NCBI GenBank assembly: GCA_003427395.1
Contig: BFEA01000073.1
Location: forward strand, 600,596 to 644,342
From: Chara braunii
Lineage: Eukaryota > Streptophyta > Charophyceae > Charales > Characeae
DNA: 43,747 bases
Direction: 5' to 3'
Shown here in pieces: positions 18,430 to 33,100 of this stretch. Each line of letters starts with the position of its first letter. Position 1 is the first letter of the stretch. Under the pieces are notes generated by a model that saw only the letters and a program-made list of their open reading frames with translations, was not told where the DNA came from and did not search any database. The translations under genes and the position numbers were made by a program.

Positions 18430-20972
18430 CTTCACTCTAGTCTACTCTACTCTACCCACTCTACTCGACTCTATTCTACTCTACTAATCTCTACTCTACT
18501 CTACGAAACTCTACAACACGTTACTCTACTGTACTCTACTGTACTCTACTCTATTCTACTCTACTCTACGACACTTTATTCTACTCTACTCGACGACACT
18601 CTACGACACTTCACTCTACGACACTCTACGACACTCTACGACACTCTACGACACTCTACAATACTCTACGACACTCTACTCTACGACATTGTACTTTACT
18701 CTACTCTATTCTACAACATTCTGCTCTACTCTAAGACATTGTATGACACTTTACTCTATGACACTCTACTCTACTCTACTCTTATCTACGACACTCTACT
18801 CTATGACACTTTATTCTACTCTACTCTACTCTTCTCTACGACACTTTACAACACTCTATGACACTCTGCGACACTCTACGACACTCTACTATATGACACT
18901 CTACTGTACTTTACTCTACTCTACTCTACAACACTCTATGACACTCTACTCTACACTACGACACTGTACAACACTCTACGACACTCTTATTTTACTCTAG
19001 GACAATCTACGATATCTACAACACTTTACAAAATTGTTCTCTACTCTACTCTACGACACTCTTCTCTACTCTACGACACTCTATTATACTCTACTCTACC
19101 ACACTATACGACACTCTAGTCTACTGTACTCTTCTCCACTCAACTTTACTCTACTTTACCCACTCTACTCTACTCTACAATACTCTACTACACTATACTC
19201 TACTCCAAGACACTCTCCAACACTCTACTCTACTCTACCCGACGAGACTCTACTCTATTATACTCTACGACACTCTACTCTACTCTTCTCTACTTTACTG
19301 TGCTCTACTCCAGGACACCCCACAACACTCTACGACGCTTTGCTTTACTCTACGACACTTTAGAACACTCTGCTCTATGACACTCCACGAGATTCTACGA
19401 CACTCTATGAAACTCTTCTCTACGACACTCTACTCTAGTCTACAACACTCTATGACACTTTACTCTTCTCTACACGACGACTTTTTACTTTACTCTATGA
19501 TAGTTTGCTCTACTCTATGACACTCTACTATACTTTACTCTTCTTTATGACACTACTCTACTCGACGACACTCTTTGGCATTCTACTCTACTCTACATGA
19601 CTTTACCCTACTCTACGACACTCTATGGCATTCTACTCTACTCTACATCACTGTACTTTATAACAATCTATGACACTCTATGACACCCTACTCCACTTTT
19701 TTCTACGACACTCTACGACATTTTACCGTACTCTCTAATCATTATTTCACACTCTACTCCCTTTTACTATAATCTACAACACTCTACTCTACTCTACTCC
19801 ACTCTATGACACTCTTCTCTACTCTACTCTACTCTACTCTTCTCTACGACACTCTACTCCATTTTACTCGACTCTAATCTACTCTATACTACGACACTCT
19901 ACGACACTCTACGACACTCTACTCTACTCTTTAACACTTTAGTCTACTCAACGACATTGTACTATACTCTACTCTACGACAATCTACAATAGTCAACTCT
20001 ACTCTACTCTGCTCTACAACAATCTACTCTACTATACTCCACGACACTTTATGACACTTTACTCAACTCTACTATATTATACTCTACTCTACTCTACTCG
20101 ACGACACGCTACTCAGCCTTCCGACACTCTATTGTACTCTACTCTACTTTACTCTACTCTACTTTTCTCTACTCTACTCTACGATACTCTAGTCTACTTA
20201 CTCTACGACACTTTACTCTACGATACTTTACGACGTTCTACTCTGCTTTACTCTACTTTATGACACTCTACTCTACTCTACTCCACTCTACTTTACTCTA
20301 CTCTGCCCACTCTACTCTACTCTACACTACTCTACTGTATTGTACTACACTCTACTGTACTCTAAGCAACTCTACAACATTCTACATCACGACACTTTAC
20401 TCTACTCTACTTGGCGACATTCTACTGTACTCTATTCTACAATAGGACACTCTACGACACTCCTCTCTACGACACTCTACGACACTCTACGACAGTCTAT
20501 GACACTCTACGACACTCCACGACACTCTCCGACACTCTACTTTACTCTAGGGTACTCTACAACGCTCTTCTCTACTTTACGACACTCTACTCTACTTTTC
20601 GACACTCGAGGACACTCTACTCTACTCTACGACACTGTACTTTGTTCGAGTCTACTGTACTCTACAACATTCTATTTTACTCTAAGACACTCTACTTTAC
20701 TCTTCTCTACTGTACTATACTCTACTGTACGACGTTGTACGGCACTCTATTCTATTGTACTCTACTCCAGTCTACTGTACTCTACTCCAGTCTACTTTAC
20801 TCTACTCTACCCACTCTACTCTACTCTACAATACTCTACTACACTCTACTCTACAATACTCTACTACACTCCACTGTACTCTAACAAACTCTTCAACACT
20901 CTACTCTACTTTACTCGATTAAACTCTATTCTACTAGATTGAACTTTACTCTACTCTACTACACTCTAATCT

Positions 20973-21438
20973 AGACAAACGGTTATCGGGTAGCTGGAAA
21001 TTCACGAATGAAAATTTTGAAGTGAGATTTTTGGGCAGTATGAAAATCCTGAATGGTTCTGAAGTGGTGAAAGGTCCGAAGATCCTGAAAACCACCTGTT
21101 TAGGCAGGCTGTAACCTGAAGTGGTGAAGGGTGTCCTGAAGTGGTCAAGTGAGAGTTTTGGGCAGTCTGAAAATTCAGAATGGTCCTAAAGTGGTGAAAG
21201 GTCTGAAGACCATGAAAACCACCCTTCACCACTTGAGGATGCAGTCTGCCTAAACAGGTGGTTTTAGGGTCTTCCGAGCTTTCACCACTTCAGGACCATT
21301 CAGGATTTTCAAACCTGAATGGTCTTGAAGTGGTGAAAGGTCCGAAGACCCTGAAAACCACCTGTTTAGGCAGGTTGCATCCTCAAGTGGTGAAGGGTGT
21401 CCTGAAGTGGTGATGAAAAATACGACTGTTCTTAACCT
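20973..21438. mobile_element. 466-bp foldback island inserted in the satellite
   Basis: This non-satellite block is made of a module of about 100 bp (key words AAGTGGTGAAAGGTC, GAAAACCACCTGTTTAGGCA, GTGGTGAAGGGTGTCCTGAA). The module is present in direct orientation at about 21035-21150, 21170-21225 (partial) and 21314-21410, and inverted at 21220-21304. The inverted and third direct copies form a hairpin with arms of 85-86 bp and a 9-bp loop (21305-21313). Corresponding positions in the other higher-order units (for example near 17135) have plain satellite, so it was inserted after those units were duplicated, or lost from them. It has no coding frame of note. Confidence 0.7.
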
Positions 21439-23479
21439 TCTCTCCTACTCTACTCTACTCTACTCCACCACACTGTACTCTTCTCCACTTTACTCTACTC
21501 CACGACACTCTACGACACTCTACGACAGTTTACGACACTACTCTACTCAACTCTACGACACTTCATGACACTCTACGAAACTCTCTTTTACTCTACTCTA
21601 CTCTAGTCTACTCTACAACACTCTAGGACACTTAAGTCTACGCTACTCTACTCTATGATACTTTATTGTACTTTACTCTACTCTACTTTACTCTAAGATA
21701 CTCTACTCTATTTTTCTCTTCTCTACGATACTCTTCTCTACTATACGACACTTTATGATATTCTACTCAACTCTACAATACTTTACTCTACTCTACAACG
21801 TTGTACTTTACTCTACTCTACGACACCCTATAACACTCTATGACACTTTACTCTACTCTACTCTACTCTACTCTCCTCTCCTCTCCTCTCCTCTACTCTA
21901 CTCTACTCTACTCTAATTTACTCTACTCTATTCTACTCTACTTTACTCTACTCTACAACATTGTACTCAACTCTACGACACTATGACACTCTACTCTACT
22001 GTAATGTGCGACACTCTACTCTAATTTACGACACTCTACTCTACTCTATGACACTCTACTCTACTTCACCCTACTCTACTCTACGACACTCTACAACACT
22101 CTATGACATTCTACTGCACTCTTCAACACTCCACACTACGCAACGACATTGTACTCTACTCTACTCTATGACAATCTACGGTAGTCTACTCTACTATACG
22201 AGAATCTACTCTACTATACTCTACGACACTTTATGACACTCTACTCTACTCTACTCTACTCTACTGTACTCTACTCTACTTTACTCTCTTCTACTCTATT
22301 GTACTCTACTCTACTTTACTCTACTCTATGTCAGTCAACGACACTCTACTGTACTGTATTGTACTGTACTCTACGCGTTTTACTCTACAACACTCTACTC
22401 TACAACATCCTACTCTGCTCTACTCTACGACATTCTACTCTACTATACTTCACTCTACTCTACTCTACTCTACTCTATTCTACTCTACTAATCTCTACTC
22501 TACTCTAAGAAACTCTACAACACTTTACTCTACTTTACTCTACTCTACTCTACTCTACTCTACTCTACTCTACTCTATTCTACTCTACTCTATGACACTT
22601 TTCTCCACTCTGCTCCACTCTACTCTACTCGACGATACTCTACGACACTTCACTCTACGACACTCTACGACACTCTACGACACTATACTTTACTCTGCTC
22701 TACTCTACAACATTCTACTCTACTCTAAGACATTGTATGACACTTTACTCTACGACTCTCTACTCTACTCTACTCTTATCTACGACACTGTACTCTGGCT
22801 TACGATACTCTACTCTATGGCACTTCATTCTACTCTACTCTACTCTTCTCTACGACACTCTACAACACTCTATGACACTCTGCGACACTCTACGACACTC
22901 TAGTATATGACACTCTACTCTACTATACTCTACAAAACTCTACAACACTCTACTCTACGTTACGACACTGTACAACACTCTACGACACTCTTATTTTACT
23001 CTACGACAATCTACGATACTCTACAGCACTTTACAAAATTGTTCTCTACTCTACTCTACCCTACGACACTCTTCTCGACTCTACGACACTCTACTAGACT
23101 CTACTCTACCACACTATACGACACTCTAGTCTACTGTACTCTTCTCCACTCTACTTTACTATACTTTACCAACTCTACTCTACTCGACAATACTCTACTA
23201 CACTCTACTCTACTCTAAGACAGTCTCCAACACTCTACTCTACTCTACCCGACAACACTTTACTCTATTCTACTCTACAACACTCTACTCTACTCTTCTC
23301 TACATTACTGTACTCTACTTCACGACACCCTACAACACTCTACGACATTCTACGACACTCTGCTTTACTCTACGACACTTTATAACACTCTACTCTATGA
23401 CACTCCACGACATTCTACGACACTCTATGAAACTCTACTTTACTCTACGACACTCTACTCTAGTCTATGACACTCTAGG

Positions 23480-25230
23480 ACACTGTACTCTTCTCTACAC
23501 CACGACTTTTTACTTTACTCTATGACAGTTTACTCTACTCTATGACACTCTACTCTATTTTACTCTTCTTTATGACACTACTCTACTCTACGACACTCTA
23601 TGGCATTCTACTCTACTCTACATCACTTTACCCTACTCTACGACACTTTATGGCATTCTACTCTACTCTACATCACTGTACTCTATGACACTCTATGACA
23701 CCCTACTCCACTTTTCTCTACGACACTCTACGACATTCTACTCTACTCTACGACATTCTATGACACTTTATTCTATGACACTCTACTCCCTTCTACTCTA
23801 ATCTACAACACGCTACTCTACTCTACTCCACTCTATGACACTCTACTCTACTCTACTCTACTTTATTCTACTTTTCTCTACGACACTCTACTCCACTTTA
23901 CTCTACTCTACTCTACTGTATACTACGACACTCTACTGTACTCTTTAACACTTTACTCTACTCAACGACACTGTACTCTACTGTACTCTACGACAATTTA
24001 CGATAGTCCACTCTACTCTACTGTACTCTACGACAATCTACTCTACTATACTCCACGACACTTTATGACACTCTACTCAACTCTACTATATTTTACTATA
24101 CTCTACTCTATTGTACTCTACTCTACTCTACGACACTCTACGACACTCTACTCTGTTTTCCGACACTCTATTATACTCTACTATACTTTACTCTACTCTA
24201 CTCTACGATACTCTAGTCTACTCTACTATACGACACTCTACTCTACGATACTCTACGACATTCGACTCTGCTCTACTCTACTTTACAACACTCTACTTTA
24301 CTCTACTCCAGTCTACTTTACTCTGCCCACTCTACTCTACTCTACACTACGCTACTGTACTGTGGTAGAGTTTCTTAGAGTAGAGTAGAGTGTAGTACAG
24401 TACAGTGGAGTAGTGTAGAGTACAGTAGAGTGGGCAGAGTAGAGTAAAGTAGAATGACTTAGAGTAGAGTAGAGTGTCCTCAAGTAGAGTAGAGCAGAGT
24501 AGAATGTCGTAGAGTATCGTAGAGTAGAGTAGACTAGAGTATCGTAGAGTAGAGTAGACTAAAGTAGAGTATAGTACAATAGAGTGTCGGAAAGCTGAGT
24601 AGAGTGTCGTAGAGTGTCGTAGAGTAGAGTAGAATAGAGTAGAGTAAAGTAGAGTAGAGGAAAGTAGAGTAGAGTAGAATATAGTAGAGTTGAGTAAAGT
24701 GTCATAAAGTGTCGTGGAGTATAGAAGAGTAGATTCTCCAGTAGAGTTTACTATCGTAGATTGTCGTAGAGTAGAGTAGAGTACAATGTCGTTGAGTAGA
24801 GTAAAGTGTTAAAGAGTAGAGTAGAGTAGAATAGAGTGTCATAGTATAGAGTAGATTATAGTAGAGTAAAGTGGAGTAGAGTGTCGTAGAGAAGAGTAAA
24901 GTACAGTAGAGTAGAGTATCATAGAGTGGAGCAAAGTACAGTAGAGTGTTGTAGATTAGAGTAGAAGGGAGTAGAGTGTCATAGAAGACAGTGTTATAGA
25001 GTGTCGTAAAGTAGAGTAAAATGTCGTAGAGTGTCGTAGATAAAAGTGGAGTAGGGTGTCATAGAGTGTCATAGAGTGTCATAGAGTACAGTGATGTAGA
25101 GTAGAGTAGAATGTCGTAGAGTGTCGTAAAGTAGAGTAGTGTCATAAAGAAGAGTAAAGTAGAGTAGAGTGTCACAGAGTAGAGTAGACTTTCATATAGT
25201 AAAGTAAAAAGTCGTGATGTAGAGAAGCGT
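23480..25230. repeat. Palindrome with arms of about 0.87 kb
   Basis: The left arm (about 23480-24363) and right arm (24396 to about 25230) are inverted copies around a spacer of about 32 bp (24364-24395). The right flank resumes at TCTACATTACGACACTTTAC, the sequence that normally follows CTAAGAAACTCTAC in the other units (compare about 16500-16530). The block thus looks inserted at this point of the unit. Confidence 0.7.
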
Positions 25231-25608
25231 AAAGTGTCATAGAGTGTCGTAGACTAGAGTAAAGTGTCGTAGAGTGTCGTGGAGTAGAGTACAATGTCGT
25301 TGAGTAGAGTAAAGTGTTAAAGAGTAGAGTAGAGTAGAGTAGAGTGTCGTAGAGTGTCATAGTATAGAGTAGATTATAGTTGAGTAAAGTGGAGTCGAGT
25401 GTCGTAGGGAAGAGTAGAGTACAGTAGAGTAGAGTAGAGTAGAGTATCATAGAGTGGAGCAGAGTACAGTAGAGTGTTGTAGATTAGAGTAGAAGGGAGT
25501 AGAGTGTCATAGAATACAGTGTTATAGAGTGTCGTAAAGTAGAGTAAAATGTCGTAGAGTGTCGTAGATAAAAGTGGAGTAGGGTGTCATAGAGTGTCAT
25601 AGAGTAGT
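24364..25608 (-). repeat. Inverted satellite block (strand switch)
   Basis: Within this 1.25-kb block the purine-rich complement (GAGTA, GTGTCGTAGA) is on the + strand. At the left junction TGTACTGT meets GGTAGAGTTTC; at the right junction TCATAGAG meets TAGTCTACATTACGAC. Reverse-complemented, 24396 to about 25230 matches about 24363 back to 23480 landmark by landmark, and the rest matches 23690-24000 again. The minus-strand frame 25450-25172 is the same artefact as the + frames elsewhere. Confidence 0.85.
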
Positions 25609-26593
25609 CTACATTACGACACTTTACTCTACTCTACTCGACGAATTCTACTCTACTCTACTCTACTCTACAATAGGACACTCTACAACACTTTACTCTA
25701 CTCCACGACACTCTACGACACTCCTCTCTACGACAATCTACGACACTTTGCGACACTCTACGACACTCTACTATACTCTAGGACACTCTACGACAGTCTA
25801 CGACACTCTTCTCTACTCTACGACACTCTACTTAACTATTCGACACTTTAGGGCACTCTAGTCTACTCTATGACAGTGTACTTTACTATAGTCTATTGTA
25901 CTCTTCAACATTTTACTCTACTCTAAGACACTCTACTCTAAGACACTCTACACTACTCTTCTCTACTCTAGTATACTTTACTCTACGACGCTGTACGACA
26001 CTCTAGTCTACTGTACTCTACTCATGTCTACTTTACTCTACTCCATCCACTCTACTCTACTCTACAATACTCTACTACACTTTACTCTACAATACTCTAC
26101 TACACTTTACTCTACTCTAAGAAACTCTTCAACACTCTACTCTACTCTACTCGATTAAACTCTACTCTACTAGATTGAACTTTACTCTACTCTACTCTAC
26201 GACACTCTACTCTACTTTACTCTACTCCACGACACTTTACGACACTCTACGACACTTTACGACACTAGTCTACTCTACTCTACGACACTCCATGACACTA
26301 TACGACACTCTGCTTTACTCTACTCTACTCTAGTCTACCTACAACACTTTATGACACTTTACTCTACTCTACTGTACTCTACGGCACTTTATTGTACTCT
26401 ACTCTACTCTACTTTACTCTAAGACACGCTACTTTACTTTACTCTTCTCTACGACACTCTTCTCTAATATACGACACTCTATGGCATTCTACTCGACTCC
26501 ACAATACTTTAATCTACTCTACAATGTTGTACTCTACTCTACTTTACGACACGCTATAACACTCTATGACACTCTACTCTACTCTCCTCTCCG

Positions 26594-26674
26594 CTACTCT
26601 ACTCTACTCTACTCTACTCTACTCTACTCTACTCTACTCTACTCTACTCTACTCTACTCTACTCTACTCTACTC
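26594..26674. repeat. Perfect (TACTC)n core
   Basis: About 81 bp of pure pentamer without any variant. Comparable pure cores lie at 17581-17670 (one interruption), 27676-27741, 28859-28903, 36301-36364 and 42918-43013 (one phase slip). Pure runs point to recent local slippage. Confidence 0.9.
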
Positions 26675-27070
26675 AACCTACGACACTATAACACTCTACC
26701 GTACTGTAATATACGACACTCTACTCTACTTTATAACACTCTACTCTACTCTATGACACTACTCTACTCTACGGCACTCTACGATACTCTATGACATTTT
26801 ACGACACTCTACGACACTGTATTATACTCTATGACACTCCACTCTAAGACACTCTACTATACTCTACCCTACTTGGCCTACTCTACTCTTCTCTACGATA
26901 CTCTACTCTACTCTATGACACTCTACGACACTTTAGTCTACCTTTCAACACTCCACTCTACTCTACGACACTGTTTTCTACTTTACTCTACGACACTCTA
27001 GAACACTCTTCGACGATGTACTCGACGACTCAGTACTCTACGACATTGTACTCTACTTTACTCTACGATA

Positions 27071-27199
27071 TTGTACTCTTTCCACCAGAAATAAAATTGA
27101 TTATGAAAAGCAAACCTCTTTAGTGTATCATCATCATCATAAAAAAGAAAAAAATCAATTCAATTAATTGTCTATATATTATTTATAGGAAGTTGTACT
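27071..27199. mobile_element. AT-rich island flanked by TTGTACT direct repeats
   Basis: 115 bp (27078-27192) of non-satellite DNA contain an ATC microsatellite (about 27126-27140), A-rich runs and TCAATTCAATTAATTG. TTGTACT flanks both sides (27071-27077, 27193-27199). The ends CTTTCC and GGAAG are weak inverted repeats. TTGTACT is common in the satellite, so the flank could be chance. The island marks the change between the two higher-order domains. Confidence 0.4.
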
Positions 27200-30100
27200 A
27201 CTGAGTCTACTCGACTGTACAACACTCCACTCTACTCTACTCTACTCTACAATACTCTACGAAAAAGTATTTTACGACATTGTACTCTATAACACTCTAC
27301 TCTACTCTACTCTACGATATTGTACTGTACTCCACTTTACAACATTTTACTCTACGATATTTACTTTATTCTACTCTACTCAACTTTACACTACTTTGCT
27401 CTACTCTACACTTCTCTACGACACTATAATGTACTCTATGACACTCTACTCTACTCTACTCTACTCTATGACTGTCTATGACACACTATGACACTCTACT
27501 CTACTTTACTTTACTCTGCGACATGTACTCTACTCTACCGTACGACAATCTACTCTACTCTGCTCTACTCTACTCTACTCTACTCTACTCTACTCTTCTC
27601 TACTCTACGGTAATCTACTCTACTATACTCTACGACATTGTATGATACTCTACTTCACTCAACTCTACTCTACTCCACTCTACTCTACTCTACTCTACTC
27701 TACTCTACTCTACTCTACTCTACTCTACTCTACTCTACTCTGCCCTGCTTCATGACACTCCTTTGTACTCTACTCTACTCCAGGACACTCTTCTCTACTT
27801 TACTCTACTCTTCGACACTAGACATTCTACTCTACTGTACGACACGCTATTGTATCATACTCTACGACATTATACTCTACTCTGCTCTAGGACAATCTAC
27901 TCTACGTTACTCTTCTCTACTCTAAGACATTCTACTCTACTCAACGATACTCTACTACACTATATGACACTCTACGACACTCTACAACACTCTACGATAC
28001 TTTACGATACTCTACTCTACTCAACGACATTCTACTCTACTATACTCAAGGACACTCTACTCGACTCTACTGTACCCTACTCTAACTTAAAGACACTCTG
28101 CTCTACTCAATGACACTCTACTCTACGACTTTCTACGACACTTTACTCTACTCTACTCTACTTTACCCTACTAAGCGACACTCTATGCTACTCAACTCTA
28201 CTGTATGACAATCTCTAGTCTACTCTACTCTACTCTACTCTATTCTACAACAATCTAAGACAGTCTTCTCTACGACAATCTACTCTCCTATACATTACGA
28301 CACTTTACGACACTCTATTTTACTCTACTTTACTCTACTCCACTCTACTCCACTCTACACTACTTTACTCTACTCTATTGTACGACACTCAACTCTACTG
28401 TACTCCAATCCACTTTACGACACTCTACTCCACTCTACGTTACTCCATTATACTTTACTCTATGTTACTCTACTCTACTTTACTTTACTCTACGACACTC
28501 TACTTTATTCTACTATAAATTAGGACACTCTATACTACTCTACTCTACTCTACTTTACGACACTCTACTCTACTTTAATCTATTTTACGACACTCTACTC
28601 TACTCTACGACACTTTACTCTATTGTACTCCACGATACTCTACGACACTGTACTATACTCTACTCTACGACACTCTATGACACTCTACGACTCTATTGTG
28701 CTCTACCCTACTCTACTCTGCTCTACTCTACTGTATTGTACTCTACTCTACTCTACTCTACTCTACTCTACTCTATGACACTGTACAACACTCTACAACA
28801 CTATTGTACTCAACGATAATCTACAATACTCTACTGCACTCTACAAAACTCGTATCTACTCTACTCTACTCTACTCTACTCTACTCTACTCTACTCTACT
28901 CTACACTACGACATTGTAAAACACTCTAGTCTACTGTACTTTACTCCACTCTACTTTACTCTACTCTACCCACTCTACCGTACTCTACTACACTCTACTC
29001 TACTACACTCTACTACTCTAAGACACTCTCCAACTCTCTACTCTACGACACTCTACTCTACTTTGCTTGACGACACTCTATGAGACTCTACTCTACAACA
29101 CTCTACTCTACGACACTCTACTCTATTATACTCTACTCCACGATACTGTAGGCTTCTCTACTTTACTCTACTCTAGTCCACGACACTCCACGACACTCTA
29201 TGACACTCTACGACACGACGCTCTTCTCTCCTCTTCGACACTCCACGACACTCTACGAAACTCTACGAAACTCTACTCTACTATACTCTATTGTACTTTA
29301 CTTTATGACACTTTATTCTACGCTACTCAACGATACTCTACTCTATTCAACGACACTCGATGGCATTCTACTCTACTCGACAACACTGTACTGTACTCTA
29401 CAACGCTTCACTGTATTCCACTTTACTCTACTCTTTAAAATTGTATGACACTCTACTCTACTCTACGACACTCTACTTTACTACACGACACTCTATGACA
29501 CTCTACTCTACTCTACTCTACTCTACTTTACTCTATTGTACGACACTTTAGTCTACTCTCCGACACTCTACCCTATTCTATGACACTCTATTCTACGACC
29601 CACTACGATACTTTGCGACACTCTACGGCACTCTACTCTACGAGACTCTACTCTACGACACTCTACTCTTCTCTAGTCTACTCTACCTCAATCTACTTTA
29701 CGGTACTGTAGTGTATTATTTGAAACTCCGCTCTTCTCTACGACATTCTAGTGTAATCTACTCGACGACACTTTACAACACTCTAGTCTACTTTGTAAGT
29801 CTGTGACACTCTACTACTGTACGATAATCTATTCTACGATACTCTAGGACACTTTACTCTACTTTATTTTACTACTCTAATCTACTCTACGACACCTCAC
29901 TCTACTCTACTTTACTCTACGACACTCTACGAACCTCCATTGTACGACACTCTACAACACTCTAGTCTACTCTACGAGGCTCTACTCTACGACACTCTAC
30001 TCTACTCTATGACACTCAACTTTACTCTATGATATTTTACTCTACACTAAAACACTCAACGACACTATACTCCACTGCACTCTATTGTACGACACTCTAC

Positions 30101-33100
30101 TGTACTTTACACTACGACACTTTAGTATACTTTATTGTATGACACTCTACTCTACTCTAGTCTAATCTACGACAATCTACTCTGTTCTATGAAACTCTAC
30201 TCTTATCTACGACACTCTACTGTAATCTACTCGACGACACTCTACGACACTCTACTTTATTTTACTCTACTCTACGACAATCTACTCTACGATACCCCAC
30301 TCTACAACACTCTACTCTACTCTACTATATTCTACGATACTCTACTCTACTCTACTATATTCTACGACACTCTACTCTACTCTACGACTCTACTCTCCTC
30401 TATGACACTCTATGACACTCCACTGTACGACACTCTTCGACACTCTACTCATTTCTAGGACACTCTACTCTACTCTACGACACTCTACTTTACTCTACAA
30501 CATACTACTCTAAACTAAGACACTCTATGACACTTTACTCTACAAAACTCTTGTTTACTCTACTCTAATCTACGACACTCTACACAACTCTACAACACTG
30601 TACTCTACTCTATGACACTCTATTCTAAGATACTCTACTATACTCTACCCTATTCGGCCTACTCTACTCTTCTCTATAACAATCTACTCTATTCTATGAC
30701 TCTCTACGACATTTTACTCTACTCCTCAACACTCTACTCTACTCTACGTCGGGTCTACGACAATGTTCTTTACTTTACTCCACGACACACTACTCTACTT
30801 TACGACACTCTAGGACACTCTACGACACTGTACTCTACGGCACAGTACTTTACGACACTGTACTCTACTCTACTCCACCATACTGTACTCTACTCCAATT
30901 TACAACACTGCACTCTACTCCTACTATGCTCTACAATACTCTACGATACAGTGTTCTACGAAATTCTACTCTATTGTACTCTACTCTACTATACTCTACA
31001 ATACTCTTCTCTACTCTACAATAATGTACTTTACTCTAATTTGCAACACTCTACTCTACTCTACTCTACTCTACAATACTCTACTCAACTTTACTTTACT
31101 TTGCTCTACTCTACTCTATGACACTCTATGACACTCTATGACACTCTACACAAAGACACTCTACACAAAGACACTCTACTCTACTTTACTCGACTCTGCG
31201 ACACTCTACTCTACTCTACCGTACAACAATCTACTCTACTCTACCCCACTTTACTCTTACTCTACTGAGTCTACTCTACTCTACTCTACTCTTATCTACT
31301 CTCCTCTACGACTCTACTCAACTATACTCTGCGACATTGTATGACACTCTACTCCATTTTACTTTACTGTACTCTTACTCTACTCTCCTCCACTTTATAA
31401 GAATCTTCTGTACTCTACTGTACTCTACGACACTCTACTCTACGACACTCTTCTCTACTCTACCCTACTCTACAACACTCTACAACTCTACGACATTTTA
31501 CTCTACACTCCTCTACTCTACAATACTCTACTCAAATTTACATTACTTTGCTCTACTCTACACTTCTCTACGACACTATATTGTACTCTATGACACTCTA
31601 CTATACTCTACTCTACTTTACTATATGACTGTCTATGACACACTATGACACTCTGCTCTACTTTACTCTACTCTGCGACATGTACTTTACTCTACCGTAC
31701 GACAATCTACTCTACTCTACTCTGCTCTACTCTACTCTACTCTACTCTTCTCTACTCTACGGTAATCTACTCTACTATACTTTGCGACATTGTATGATAC
31801 TCTACTCCACTCAACTCTACTCTACTCCACTCTACTCTACTCTACTCTACTCTACTCTGCCCTGCTTTATGACACTCCTTTGTACTCTACTTTACTCCAC
31901 GACACTCTTCTCTACTCTACTGTACTCTACTCTTCGACACTCTACGACATTTTACTCTACGACATTTTACTCTACTGTACGACACGCTATTGTATCCTAC
32001 TCTACGACATTATACTCTACTCTGCTCTAGGACAATCTACTTTACTTTACTCTACTCTACTCTAAGACATTCTACTCTACTCAACGATACTCTACTACAC
32101 TTTATGACACTCTACGACACTCTACAACACTCTACGATACTGTACGCTACTGTACTCTACTCAAAGACATTCTACTCTACTCTACTCACGGACACTCTAC
32201 TCGACTCTACTGTACTCTACTCTAACTTAAAGACACTCTGGTCTACTCTATGACACTCTACTCTACGACTTTCAACGACACTTTACTCTACTCTACTCTA
32301 CTTTACCCTACTATGCGAAACTCTAGGCTACTCAACTCTACTGTACGACAATCTACGACAGTCTACTATACTTTACTCTACTCTACGAGAATCTACTATA
32401 GTTTACTCTACTGTACTCTACTTTATTCTACGACAATCTAAGACAGTCTACTCTACGACTATCTACTCTACTATACATTACGATACTTCATGACACTCTA
32501 TTTTACTCTACTCCACTCTACACTACTTTACTCTACTCTACGACACTCCAATCTATTTTATGAAAATCTACTCCACTCTACGTTACTCCATTGTACTCTA
32601 CTCTACGTTACTCTACTCTAATTTACTTTACTATACAACACTCTGCTCTATTCTACTATAAAGTACGACACTCTATATTACTCTACTCTACTCTACTTTG
32701 CGACACTCTACTCTACTTTACTCTACTTTACGACACTCTACTCTACTCTACGACACACTACTCTATTGTACTCTACGATACTCTACGACACTGTACTATA
32801 CTCTATTTTACTCTACTCTACGACACTCTACGACTCTATTGTACTCTACTCTACTCTACTCTGCTCTTCTCTGCTCTACTCTACTGTACTATACTGTACT
32901 GTACTCTACTCTACTCTATGACACTGTACAACACTCTACGACATTATTGTACTCAACGACAAGCTACTCTACTCTAAGACACTCTACTCTACTCTAAGAC
33001 ACTCTCCAACTCTCCACTCTACGACACTCTACTCTACTCTACTTGACGACACTTTACTCTACTCTACTCTATGAGACTCTACTCTACAACACTCTACTCT

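Larger units (their letters stand above)
12849..27077. repeat. Satellite domain I, higher-order repeat of about 3.5-3.7 kb
   Basis: Rare word combinations recur in the same order. The landmark CGATTAAACTCT followed by AGATTGAACT is at 13636, 17085, 20916 and 26152. A second, ACGACTTTT..ACTTTACTCTATGA, is at about 15635, 19475 and 23499. A third, ACTCAACGACACT near CTGTACTGTA, is at about 14565, 18183 and 22331. Spacings are 3.4-5.2 kb and fall to about 3.45-3.7 kb once the islands and the inverted block are subtracted. At least four units are present in tandem. Confidence 0.75.
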
